From Chara braunii (lineage: Eukaryota; Streptophyta; Charophyceae; Charales; Characeae), in contig BFEA01000006.1 of the NCBI GenBank assembly GCA_003427395.1, positions 6,338,178 to 6,365,585 of the forward strand: a stretch of 27,408 nt of DNA, in the 5' to 3' direction. Numbering within the stretch: the stretch's first letter is position 1; every line of letters starts with the position of its first letter. The notes below the pieces were generated by a model. That model was not told the DNA's origin, searched no databases, and saw only the letters and a program-made list of their open reading frames with translations. The translations under genes were made by a program, and so were the position numbers. This document shows, piece by piece, positions 9,726 through 19,016 of the stretch.

Positions 9726-9805
9726 CATGGTGGGCAGCGTCCATGTCATACCAGAGGCAGGAATAGAGCAGAACCATACAAGAGAAGAGATGGAAGAGAT
9801 CTAAG

Positions 9806-10905
9806 TGTGAGGAACGAGCCCTCAAGGGGCCCTATCAGACATCACATGATCTGGACTAAGGCCCCCAGCAAGCCAAGTGCCCACCCTAAGTGAAGGTGGG
9901 CCTGAATATTCGTCAGAGGCAAAATTTGGCATTTCCATGTGTGGGTATTCAGGCTCTTACAGCACGCCAGTTGGTTGGGTAGACGCGTGAGCCTCACAAA
10001 GCTGCGTCATACAGTTGGCCCAGGCCTTGACAGTTGCGCCTGGGCACATACACACAAAGCAGGGCCGATACATTGGGAAGCAGGCCGTCGGCCTTGACAA
10101 AAGCAGTACTGCCGACACACCTGCCTGGGATCCCTGCACAGATGCAGCAAACAGCACAAGTCCAGAGACTCAGGCCGTGCCCAACTGTAAAGGGCCCAGG
10201 CCCTCAACTGTAGTCTCGGGCCTGGGCACAGGTTCTGAGGCCCAACCGGAAGCTACTGGAAGCTTCCAGCCAGGCCACACGCAGCATCCAGGAGGCTGCC
10301 ACTTCCACAAAAAGAGGAAGGCAGCTCAGGCCAGGCATTCTGGCCAGTGCTGGCAATGCGGAAGTGCTGCTGCGCTCTTGCTTGATGCTGCGCTGCTGCC
10401 AAAGGCGCTGACGGGGCGCGAGGTGGTGAAGGAGGGGTGCTGCAGGGCAGCGGGGCACAGGCGGCCATAGCCTGGCTGCTGGCGCCAGGGGGTATAGCGG
10501 GTGGTCTGGTGGTCTTCAGGGAAGGCGGCGCAGAGTGGGGTTATCAAGGTCTGATTGAGGGTGACGAGACACGTACCTGGTGCATGAAGCAGAGGTCAGC
10601 TATGGAGTTGACAGTCATGTACATTGGTCTTCAAGAGTTGAAGTGAGCCTGTCGCGTGAACCAGCTGTAGGGATAGTCGGGCAAAGTAGGTTGGGCGCTG
10701 GGCACCAGACAGAGAGGAGCGATTTTGGATTCTATGCTGGTGTGGCCTACGGGCTTGAACATTGGCTCATTACTTCATTGTATTGCTCTATATGGATGGT
10801 TTCTCGGTGCATTGTGTACTCTCTGATTGGATATGACTACCTTGACATCTGTGTGATTTCGCAACATTGGTTTTCTGTATAGCGTTCACACTCATATTCC
10901 TTGCA
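9806..10905 (+). repeat. 5' LTR of element B
   Basis: 1100 bases from TGTGAGGAACGAGCCC to a terminal CA, three bases before a perfect primer-binding site. The first 185 bases match the 3' LTR remnant at 17872-18056 without gaps, with 8 differences (about 96 percent identity). After 9990 the two LTRs part because the 3' copy is cut. The middle is GC-rich with many GGCC and CAGGCC words. No convincing TATA box was found; a weak TCTATATGG lies near 10788. Reading frames inside the LTR are not believed to be genes. Confidence 0.85.
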
Positions 10906-10908
10906 ATT

Positions 10909-10920
10909 TGGTATCAGAGC
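10909..10920 (+). other. Primer-binding site of element B
   Basis: TGGTATCAGAGC, perfect for initiator-Met tRNA priming, with GTATCAGAGCTGGT continuing the match. It defines the 5' LTR end at 10905. Confidence 0.92.
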
Positions 10921-11055
10921 TGGTTCGTGATCGCCGCGTACCTGGCGCCGACGACATTGTTACTTGGTGCGCTGACGATGCTTCATGAGCAGTAAGGATA
11001 CTTTGGCGCTGGTTTTGAGTAGCGGGGCCCAGGTAGAGGGGCCGGCCGCTGGAAG

Positions 11056-11109
11056 GCTGTGGCGACAGCGTGGGAGCTGTGGCAACAGCGTGGAAGTTGT
11101 GGTGACAAC
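11056..11109 (+). ncRNA. Three tandem tetraloop hairpins in B leader
   Basis: Perfect five-base-pair stems with four-base loops at 11056-11069 (GCTGT-GGCG-ACAGC), 11076-11089 (GCTGT-GGCA-ACAGC) and 11096-11109 (GTTGT-GGTG-ACAAC), spaced exactly 20 bases. The third has a compensating C-G to T-A change. They lie about 140 bases after the primer-binding site, where retroviruses and LTR elements often keep packaging or dimerisation signals. That role is an inference. Confidence 0.6.
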
Positions 11110-11612
11110 GGATGAATGCATGATGATGATAGTATGCTGGCGTGGCATTTTGGCTGAGGTGGCACTACATTGCGTTGTGAGTGGTACCGAGGCTATTGGA
11201 CCGGTCATCGAAATGCACGTCAGCCCAATTGGTGAGAAATCTGTGGCTGGGGGCAGCTATCTCCAGGTATGTTGTTCCCATTCCTTATCTACCCTCTCAA
11301 TCTCTTCTTACCATGAGGAAGTGAGTCCAACTTGAGTGTCCTTTCTTTTGAAAGGAGTCGTGTGCGCTCTATCTTGAGAGACGACATTCTTCCCGGTGGC
11401 GCATTTGGCAGGAGAGGGCCGTGCCTCTGAAGGGCCCTGGTCAAAGCATGAGTCACCATGCCAACTCATGGGTATTAGTACACGCAGGCCATGCTGCTTT
11501 GTCCATTCAGGCACTTTGCTGTGCTGATAGAAGGGGTGTGCGGACTGACCAGTTCTACGTAGATGCTCCCAGACTGTCTGTAAACATTTCCGGTTGGGGT
11601 CTGAACTGTCCA

Positions 11613-11709
11613 CTGACTGTGATCGTCGTCCTGATTGCGACGTTAAAGAATTCATGAGGACTCTCGGGGGCTGTCCTTAAATTGCCTTTTGATCAGCCAG
11701 ATTAGTCAG
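11613..11709 (+). ncRNA. Conserved structured RNA block in B leader
   Basis: Outer stem CTGACT/AGTCAG (11613-11618 with 11704-11709) continued by GAT/ATC after an internal loop; hairpin 1 CGTCG/CGACG with nine-base loop (11624-11642); the conserved GTTAAAGAATTCATG; hairpin 2 AGGAC/GTCCT (11657-11677). Hairpin 2 swaps the G-C pair seen in A for C-G. Sequence between the stems is strongly alike in A and B although LTRs and gag are not. Confidence 0.6.
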
Positions 11710-12210
11710 ACGTAAGGCTCGTTGCACGCGAGGGTAAATAAAGGGCAGGACTGGTCATAAGCATACTTCTTGGGCACAGGGGTGGGCCGTGGTTGCACAT
11801 CTTAGACACCGCAGCTTGATGATGCTCACAGGTACGTTGGATACAGGGGAAGGGGATTCCAATTGTGAACTCAACTGACCATCACTATTTTGACCATTTT
11901 GCATACATCTGCTCACCTAGTCTATTTTTATTTTGATTAGTTGGTTGACAGACTGCTGACACCTAACAGACAGCCTAGAGTAGGACTGTAATCTACCATA
12001 ATCAGTTCTTCTCAAAGCTTTTGTTCATAACTAATCAGGATAGAGGTAGACTACGTGTATAGTCTCTATAGGTGTTATTGATACCGCTTGAATAGTAGCC
12101 GGAGGTGACTCGCTGGGTGATTATTTATTTATGTATTCTTAGCACCAGTCAGACGCATGTTGCGGTAGGTCCCATAGAGGACTCTAGTGCAGACAGTGTC
12201 TGCCTAGCCA

Positions 12211-13927
12211 ATGAGTGGATCAGTCGGGGATGAAGGTGTAGCTGACACTAGGAGGTTAACAAGGCTATCATCGCTTAGAACCCCTAGAGTGTTCCAGGCA
12301 CTACAACCGGGAGAAGAAAGGAGGACTAAGGGCCGAAGCTAGGGCCCGTAATCTTGAGGCTGCAAGGAAAGCAGCAGCAACTTGCGGCGTAGCAATGGCT
12401 ACCGCTTCAGCAACGTCTGCAACAACTTCTGGTCTGGGCATGTCGTCCAATTCGACCAGCTCGCAGTCAGTCTCCAATACGTCAGATGTCGGTGCTAGTC
12501 AGATGGCGGGTGTGCAGTCTAGCCTGCCGCCTCATCTTCTAAGGGAGCAGATGGAGCTCCGGCAGGTAGAGAGGATCCGCCTGAGGTTAGCGGAGGAACT
12601 CAAATATGCTACTAAGAAGGACAAAGAAATTAGAGAGAGAAGAACCAGACTAGAGAGTCGGGAGGCAGACCTAGCTGCACTAGAGGGTTTAGACAACGCG
12701 ACCCTTGACTCTACAGGAAAGATTCTGAAGGCAAGCGTCATGTCCATGCAGGCGTACACGGAGAGCAAAATGGACGCCATGGAGGACACCCTGGACCAGA
12801 TCCTGCAGGCCTTACAAAGGCCGGGGATTCGGACAACAACTAAGCCATTGCTTCCATTATCAGCGATGACAGGCCCCTATGCCGCTCAGTCTGGGCAGCA
12901 ACCAAGCGGTAGCAGCAGCGCTATCACAGACTGTTGCTTCTTCATCTTCTGGTCCAGCGACTGGAGCTACATCACAGTCGCCACCTGTCTCGCCATCGGG
13001 ACAGCAAAGACCCCTCTGAAACCACCTCCCATCTTCTCAGGAGACAAGAAGGATGAGGCTCTTGACACGTGGTTGAGAACGACTGCAGTGTGGGTGAGGG
13101 CAAAGAGGACTTTGGTAGAGGAGGAGGTGATAACTACTACATCCTATTTAGAGGGTTCAGCAGCCCGTTGGCTTAATGGATTGGTAGCTTCCAAGGGGTT
13201 CGGCAGGAACATGGGTGACTGGGCGCAGACCCACACCCTAGAGAGTTTTTGGACTTACGCTCGATGGCACAACCCTCAACAGGCACAGATTGGCACTGAT
13301 GGGCTACTAAAGCTTGATGCTAGTAAGTACAAGTCGGTGAGAGAGTTGTCCACGGCCGTAGAGCGCCTGATTGTCGTCCCAGGAGTAGAGTACAATCCAC
13401 AGGTCTTGTTGACCACATTCTTGAGATGTCTTCCCACAGACATTAAGAACTTATTAGCCAGTGAGGCTCGTAGAGAGTATCATACATTTGAGTCATTCAG
13501 CAAGAAGGCCCTAGACTTAGAGGCTACGTTGGGTAGTGCTCAAGCCCCCTCTACGGATGGAAGAAAGAAGAAAGCTCCACAAGAGTGGAAGAAAAAAGGA
13601 AGTTGATTGATGATGGTTGATTCTGAAGCGAATCAAACTGAGATCGATGACGTTTCTGAGTTTGTGGAGGGATTAGAGTTAGATGGCGAGGAGATTGTTG
13701 AGGGTAGCAACCTCGCCGCCGCGGTTAAGACTAAGGCAGTTGGTCGCGGCAAGGGCGGTCAACAGAGGAATCAGGGGCAAGCCGCCAACCCAAACAAAAT
13801 AGCTGCTTCGGTAAGGGCTGGTTTGGATCAGGAAGTGTGGTGGGACCGTTGGTCGCGTGGTGCTTGCATAAACTGCGGCGAGTACGACCATACTCAGTTT
13901 AATTGCAAGAACCCGAAGGTCCTATAG
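12211..13927 (+). pseudogene. gag: Element B gag (frameshift and internal stop)
   Basis: The likely start is ATG at 12211 (context CCAATGAGTGG). It opens MSGSVGDEGVADTRRLTRLSS, and an extra G near 12330 shifts it into the frame that runs unbroken through a later Met at 12395 to TGA at 13604-13606. Residues about 50-140 of the 12395 frame form a charged coiled coil. Residues about 210-390 are a retrotransposon capsid domain (PPIFSGDKKDEALDTWL, SARWLNGL). After the TGA the same frame continues directly for 106 residues with a Gly/Lys-rich part and an intact zinc knuckle C-x2-C-x4-H-x4-C at 13865-13906 (CINCGEYDHTQFNC), ending in TAG. The TGA thus cuts capsid from nucleocapsid. The repeated TTGATTGATGATGG around it suggests a small duplication; readthrough cannot be excluded. 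Confidence 0.85.
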
Positions 13928-13968
13928 AAGATCCCTCCTCAGGGTGGGTTCCCTTCTTCTCGGTCTAG

Positions 13969-14787
13969 GGCCTCTACGAGCTCCAACTCGGGAAACACTT
14001 AGGGTCGGTAGAAGTTGTAGCTGCTTCTACTCTCGTTGAAGCGGGTGATGTACCCTCCCCGTTTCAAGAGTTGGCCGAAGCTATTGACTCCTTAGTCACC
14101 CCGCAGACGCATCCAAACCCAACTATGCTCTGTACGTTGCATGTATCTGAGGCCTTAGAGGACCTTCAAGGTGAGTGGTCGGCAAGGGACCCTTGTGAGT
14201 CCTGGGTGGCACTAAGTAGAGGTCCTAAAGGGGAGCACTTCGTTGTGGAAGTTGGTGTAGGTGGTCGCAAGTGCGGCGCCTTCGTAGACATTGGCTCCAC
14301 GCGAAACTTCATAAGTCGCGACTGCGTTGATAGACTGCGCCTACATGACCGGGTGCAGCGCCTTTGTAGACCGGTAGCATCTACTTTGGCCAACAAGGAG
14401 CACATGACATTGGAGGACTATGTTAAGGACGTAGTCTGCACTTTCTCCTACCCAGGAGGAGAGATAAGCCATAAGATATCATTCCTGGTGAGCGACGATT
14501 TGCCCTTTGACATGTTATTGGGCATGTACTGCCTTGAGGTTGCCAAACCCCAGTTTGACTGGGACAAGAAGGTGTTGAAGCACGAGTTGCCTAATGGGAG
14601 GACCGTTAGACTGGCTAAGTATAAAGCCAGTAGGTTAATAGACTCCTATGGATGCTTATGAGCATCTGCCTTCTATAACTATTATAAACAGAACCAAGAG
14701 AAAGGAATGTACTTAGTCTATGTCTCTGAGAAAGGGGAGGCCGTTAAAACACCCCCAGAGATAGAGACAATCGTCGCTAAGTACCTG
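13969..14787 (+). pseudogene. pol: Element B protease segment of pol
   Basis: Open from 13969, with no usable ATG because it is an internal polyprotein part. The retropepsin-like domain centres on AFVDIGSTRNFIS, where the usual Asp-Ser/Thr-Gly triad reads Asp-Ile-Gly (14287-14295), which probably weakens or kills activity. The flap and later region LVSDDLPFDMLLGMYCLE is typical of the family, with Cys-Leu where Asp-Trp is usual. An in-frame TGA stands at 14659-14661; the same frame continues through YLVYVSEKGEAVKTPPEIE to about 14786, where one missing base breaks the link to the [10 protein letters not shown] start of the reverse transcriptase region. Confidence 0.82.
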
Positions 14788-14790
14788 ATT

Positions 14791-14851
14791 TGTTCAAGGA
14801 GCCCTCAGGAGTCGTAGACAGGGAAGTTGTCCATGCCATACAGATCATCCC
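14791..14851 (+). repeat. 61-base duplicate, left edge of gap
   Basis: Identical to 15012-15072 except one C/T difference, and both copies touch the N run exactly. Best read as unmerged overlapping contig ends rather than a biological repeat. Confidence 0.9.
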
Positions 14852-15011
14852 NNNNNNNNNNNNNNNNNNNNNNNNNNNNNNNNNNNNNNNNNNNNNNNNN
14901 NNNNNNNNNNNNNNNNNNNNNNNNNNNNNNNNNNNNNNNNNNNNNNNNNNNNNNNNNNNNNNNNNNNNNNNNNNNNNNNNNNNNNNNNNNNNNNNNNNNN
15001 NNNNNNNNNNN
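14852..15011. other. Assembly gap (160 N)
   Basis: 160 ambiguous bases inside the pol of element B. Because flanks repeat each other, the real gap may be zero or negative in length. The right copy is in frame with the reverse transcriptase that follows. Confidence 0.97.
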
Positions 15012-16330
15012 TGTTTAAGGAGCCCTCAGGAGTCGTAGACAGGGAAGTTGTCCATGCCATACAGATCATCCCAGGTAGCAAGACACCTAAAGGGAGAATC
15101 TATAGGATGGCTCCGGCCGAGTTGGACGAACTTCGTCGGCAGCTGAAAGAGCTCACAGAAAAGGGTTGGATCCGGCCTAGTACTTCCCCCTTTCGCGCAC
15201 CAGTCCTGTTTGTTCCAAAGAAAGGGGGAACACTAAGGATGTGCACTGATTATAGAGGCCTCAATGCCATCACCATTAAGAACGCAAAGCCTCTACCATG
15301 CATTGACGACCTATTGGATAGGGTGCAGGGATGTAAGTACTATACAAAGATAGACTTAAAATCCGGCTACCATCAAATTGCCATAAGACCAGAGGACCAG
15401 CACAAAACCGCATTTCAGACCAGGTACGCGGTCTGTACGAGTTTGTGGTGATGACCTTTGGCCTTTGCAATGCGCCGGGTACATTCCAGCACGCCATGAA
15501 TAGGATCTTCCATAACTCCTTGGATAAGTTAGTTGTCGTGTACCTCGACGATATACTTATCTTTAGTAGAACTGTCGAGGAGCATGCTTAGCATGTAGAC
15601 AACGTACTTTCACTCCTTCGGCAGCACAAGTATGAGATAAACACAGAGAAATGCGAGGTCGGTCGCACTCGAATCTTGTACTTGGGTCATGAAGTATCCG
15701 TGGATGGTATTAGGCCCGAAGATGCGAAGGTGGCTGACATACGTGACTGGCCACGACCCCAGTCTGTGACCGAGGTCAGATCATTCTTGGGGATGTGTGG
15801 TTATTACCGCATCTTCGTAAAGAATTATGGTATGATCGCATCTCCCTTGAGTGATCTAACTTGACTTGACACACCATGGGACTGGACCGACGAGTGTGAG
15901 GCAGCTTTCAAGCGTTTGAGGCATGCTCTCACACACCATGAGGTTCTCATGGTACACGACCCGCAAAGGCCATTGATTGTAACCACTGATGCAAGCCAAT
16001 ATGGCATTGGCACAGTGCTGGCTCAGCAGGAAGGGAAAAAGTTGAGACCGGTCAAGTACATGAGCAAAACGATGCCATGAAAGAAGTTGGCAAAGTTCAC
16101 CTACGGAAGGGAATTTTATGCTCTCCACAAAGCACTTGTCCAGTGGAGGCACTATCTGTCAGGGAGGTTCTTCTATTTGAGAATTGACCATCAGACCCTC
16201 AAGTGGATCAAGACCCAACCAGTTCTCTCTAATGAACTCAAACGCTGGATTGAAGTCATAGATGAGTATGACTTCAAACTAGACTATGTGAAGGGAGAGT
16301 ACAACAAGGTTGCAGATGCGTTGCCTAGAA
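15012..16330 (+). pseudogene. pol: Element B reverse transcriptase and RNase H (broken)
   Basis: From the duplicate, one frame reads [20 protein letters not shown] and continues to 15451 with the RT blocks [11 protein letters not shown] and [11 protein letters not shown] frameshift near 15428 (a small insertion after QTRY) changes frame. The next frame holds [15 protein letters not shown] and the catalytic YLDD box at 15541-15552. TAG stands at 15589-15591, then GYYRIFVKNYG, TGA at 15862-15864, and RNase H with [10 protein letters not shown] (first catalytic Asp kept). TGA at 16078-16080 precedes the EFYALHKAL (Glu) and RIDHQTL (Asp) motifs. ADALPRR near 16320 closes the RNase H part. Confidence 0.9.
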
Positions 16331-17833
16331 GGGCAGACTGCCTAGGTGCGCTGATGTATGAGTTTGGCTTATCTGACGACGTGACCCGATCTTTGGGGGA
16401 AGCCTACAAGGAAGATCCCATCACGATGGACATCATCAACAAATTGCAGGCCAAAGACAAGGCCACCACTGACGAGTTTGTGATGGTGGATGGGTTGCTC
16501 TTTCTTGAGAAGGCAGGGTTTAAAAGATTAGTTGTTCCATCTAGAGAAGATTTGCGTAACGGAAGACTAGTGCTAACTTAGTACAACGGTTTTGGTGGCC
16601 TAACATGCTAGACGATGCAAAGAAGTACGTACAGACCTGTCAGGTCAGTCAGTGGGATAAGTCGCGAACTCAAGCTCCGCTTGGGTTACTCAAGCCTCTA
16701 CCTATTCCTGCTGGCCCAGGACAGAGAATCTCCATGGACTTCATGGATACTCTCGTGACCAGCAAGAATGGCAAGAGGCACATCTTCGTCATAGTGGATA
16801 GGTTTACTAAATATGCTAGACTAATTGCCATGCCAGAGACTGCCAAGACTAAGCACGTCATCAAGTTGTTAATGGACAACAGGGTGCGGGACTTGGACTG
16901 CCAAGGACCATTGTTAGTGATAGAGATTACCAGTGAGATGTGGAAGAAGGCCGCTGAACAGATGCACAGCCAGCTGCAGATGACTTTCGGGAATCATCCC
17001 GAAGCCAATGGCCAGGCTGAACAGATGAACCGAGTGGTGCAGCATCTGCTGAGGCATTACATCAAGCCCAGCCAGGATGATTGGGATGAAAAATTACCTC
17101 TCATCGCCAGTCTGTACAACAATGTTGTACATAACACCACCGGCGTCAGTCCGAATCAGCTGCATCTGGGATGAAAGCCTATATCTGCTCAAGACTTCCT
17201 CCTGCCTAAAAACCGAACTGTTGTAAGTCCTGGAACCATTGAATTGGTGTCCAGTATGAGAAATTGTTGCAGCAGGCTGTTGAACACATCAAGAAATCTC
17301 AGCAAGCCATGATTGCTTCTGAGAACAAGCGTCGCTGACAATCCACATTTCAGGTAGGGGAACGTGTCTGGGTCAAGGCTAGTGAGTTGGGACAGGAGTT
17401 TGGCATCTCTAGGAAGCTAATGCCTCAGTATTTCGGTCCCTGGGAAGTCTTAGACATTGTGGGGAATGATTTGGATGGTCCCTCGTACGTCATTCATATC
17501 CCTGGTCAACTACGCACTTACCCTGTTTTTCACGCCTCCAAGGTTGCACCTTTCGCTGAGACAGCACAGTTCCCATCACGGAGATCTATGCTGCCCCCAA
17601 CCATCGATGGCCACGTGGACGTCGGCGACATTCTGGATCACATAGACACGCCAGTTCCCAAGCCACCTGGCTGGGGAATACCTCCTAAACCTGCAAGGGA
17701 GTACAGAGTACATTTCAGGCATCATACTGATCCGAAGGAAGATCGATGGATTTCAAGAGAGGAACTTATCAAGACAGCTCCTCAGATCGTGGCACATTAT
17801 GAGAAGAAGCTAAAGGGGAAGGCACCAGCATGA
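16331..17833 (+). pseudogene. pol: Element B integrase with chromodomain-like tail (broken)
   Basis: The zinc-binding module is destroyed: the two His and their surroundings are deleted before GRLVLT (near 16560, with a frameshift), and CQVC has become CQVS. The core keeps the first Asp (MDFMD) and the Glu (GQAEQMN). The second Asp region is scrambled: an SDRD motif can be read only in another frame near 16915-16930, flanked by compensating shifts. TGA at 17172-17174 replaces a Trp, a one-base loss follows near 17243, and TGA at about 17336 replaces an Arg. From there the frame runs to 17833 with GPWEVLDIV and YPVFHASKV, then a chromodomain-like stretch (REYRVHFRHH...EDRWIS) and a basic end. 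Confidence 0.88.
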
Positions 17834-17858
17834 AGCATCTCAGCGTACTTTCAAAGCT

Positions 17859-17871
17859 AAGGGGGATGGAA
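17859..17871 (+). other. Polypurine tract of element B
   Basis: AAGGGGGATGGAA, 12 purines with a single T, directly followed by the LTR start TGTGAGG at 17872. Expected plus-strand primer. Confidence 0.8.
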
Positions 17872-18056
17872 TGTGAGGAACGAGCCCTCAAGGGGCCCTA
17901 TCAGACATCACATGATCTGGGCTTAGGCCCCCAGCAAGCCAAGTGCCCGCCCTAAGTGAAGGTGGGCCTGAATATTCGTTAGAGGCAAAATTAGACATTC
18001 CCATGTGTGGGTATTCAGGCTCTTGCAGCACGCCAGTTGGTTGGGTAGACGCGTGA
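17872..18056 (+). repeat. 3' LTR remnant of element B
   Basis: 185 bases matching 9806-9990 without gaps and with 8 differences. It ends at GACGCGTGA, exactly where sequence with a TGATCCCAGCTG inverted repeat begins. The remaining 915 bases of the LTR were not found downstream. Confidence 0.9.
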
Positions 18057-18228
18057 TCCCAGCTGGGGGGCACCTCTCGTATATGGCTGCCATCGAGATC
18101 GCACATCACTCTTGTCTTCACGAGAATAGAGCACCTGGTATCTAGACTGAAAATTGCCCCCAATACAGCTATAATGACTGGCCGTTCCACTGGGTTGAAG
18201 ACAGTAGTCTCCCATCTCAGCTGGGATC
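18053..18228. mobile_element. Candidate small inverted-repeat element (MITE-like)
   Basis: Ends in a perfect 12-base inverted repeat, TGATCCCAGCTG at 18053-18064 and CAGCTGGGATCA at 18217-18228, 176 bases in all. It starts at the break of the B 3' LTR. Its right two thirds resemble the repeat at 9617-9725. No target duplication is certain, and the earlier copy lacks clear inverted ends, so a chance inverted repeat is possible. Confidence 0.4.
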
Positions 18229-18502
18229 ATGTGCCTATACTACGTCAGAAATTTTGCATGTGCCCTCCCGCCTGCACGTTGCGCCGGTGATCCGTGCTTC
18301 TTCCATACTGAGCTATTGAACGAGATGGCCAAACTGTGCTTTTCTCTAGCCTGGCACTGGTTCTACGGCTAAGCTTGTCGGAAACAAGGCATGCTGGATT
18401 GTTTTATACAAGAGATGTTGAGCAAAATTAGCAAATAATAATTTTCTCAAGCCTACAGTATCTTTGATTAGCATCATGTATTATCTGCCAAAGGACTGTC
18501 AG
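18229..18502. other. Unique non-coding stretch between B and C
   Basis: 274 bases with no gene, repeat or RNA feature that I can recognise. The right part is AT-rich (AATAATAATTTTC). A faint likeness to the missing B LTR (GCCTGCACGTTGCGCC versus 10030-10047) is too weak to use. The C LTR begins at 18503. Confidence 0.5.
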
Positions 18503-18714
18503 TGAAACGGTTTTCACCTTGCGGTAGCAGGTGCAGTTCCCAGGGCTCGATCCCCAGACGTTGCCCTTGCCCATGTACAATACCAGTTGACCCGTGTGTG
18601 CTTGAACCTGCGACCTGTGTGTTGAAAGTCACCTGTTTGTTTGCTGAAGGGAAGGGTGGTCGTCGGGTCTCGAACAGTAGGTCTGTAGATTAGAAGTCTT
18701 AGCAGCGGTAGAAG

Positions 18715-18806
18715 TCGTAGCTGCTACAGTACCGAAAGGTCAAGCTCGTAGCTATTACGGTATCGAAAGGTCAAGGTCGTAGTTGCTACGGTTCTGAAGG
18801 GCCAAG
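18715..18806 (+). promoter_or_regulatory. Three 31-base U3 tandem repeats in C LTR
   Basis: Units at 18715-18745, 18746-18776 and 18777-18806, each TCGTAG..., with GAAAGGTCAAG near the end. Same copy number and unit length as in the A LTR, with different point changes in each, so the three-copy state predates the split of A and C. Confidence 0.8.
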
Positions 18807-19008
18807 TCCACAGTCTTCCGGAAGATCCGGAAGTGGCCTTTCGTAGTGTGGGGATGCAGTCCGTAGGCAAGTGGGCAAGTGGGCAGTCTAGCCTAGCCCA
18901 GTCAGCGGTACCAGTCCCAGGTTGCACCTTGTCAACTCAACAAGTACCATGTGGGACTGTGTGCACCCCGGGCCCAGGGTCCAAGGGCAGACCTTTGACA
19001 ATCCAAAG

Positions 19009-19016
19009 TATAAATA
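19009..19016 (+). promoter_or_regulatory. TATA box in C LTR
   Basis: TATAAATA in the context AAAGTATAAATAAAGATGCAG, matching the A box. Transcription of C would start about 30 bases downstream. Confidence 0.78.

Larger units (their letters stand above)
8259..9805. other. Non-coding stretch between elements A and B
   Basis: No credible gene. By position the left part should be the 5' LTR of A, since it abuts the primer-binding site with a TG/CA border at 8259, but it shows no likeness to the A 3' LTR or the C LTR. It opens with a near-palindrome (AGTGCATGGGAAGTCCC...) and holds two minisatellites (8537-8640, 8914-9014), an AT-rich middle, and imperfect direct repeats near 9470-9600 (GGTGAATAAAAAGACCACC versus GGTGGATAAAAAACAACC). 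It may be the LTR of a third type acquired by recombination, or host sequence. Confidence 0.5.
10921..12210 (+). other. Leader of element B
   Basis: 1.3 kb with no believable gene between the primer-binding site and the likely gag start at 12211. It contains three tandem tetraloop hairpins (11056-11109) and the structured RNA block shared with A and C (11613-11709). The rest shows no repeat or homology that I can recognise. Confidence 0.7.
9806..18056 (+). mobile_element. Element B, degenerate Ty3/gypsy chromovirus-like retrotransposon
   Basis: 5' LTR, initiator-Met primer-binding site, leader, gag, protease, RT/RNase H, integrase with chromodomain-like tail, polypurine tract and the first 185 bases of a 3' LTR. 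LTR and gag differ from A and C, so this is another family, yet the leader shares the structured RNA block. Coding parts carry at least ten stops or frameshifts. The rest of the 3' LTR is missing; a small inverted-repeat element begins at the break. Confidence 0.9.

Noticed and set aside
10015-10470. 151-residue open frame on the plus strand
   Set aside because: It lies inside the GC-rich 5' LTR of B, where long chance frames are expected; no recognisable domain or start context.
18229-18502. Continuation of the B 3' LTR after the small inverted-repeat element
   Set aside because: Only scattered words match (for example GTTGCGCC); the first 185 bases are 96 percent identical, so a sudden fall to this level is not credible as the same LTR.
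18497-18503. C LTR starting at TG 18497
   Set aside because: Homology with the A LTR begins at AGTGAAAC, so the TG at 18503 is better supported.
18715-18806. CRISPR array
   Set aside because: The 31-base units are directly tandem with no spacers and lie in a eukaryotic LTR.
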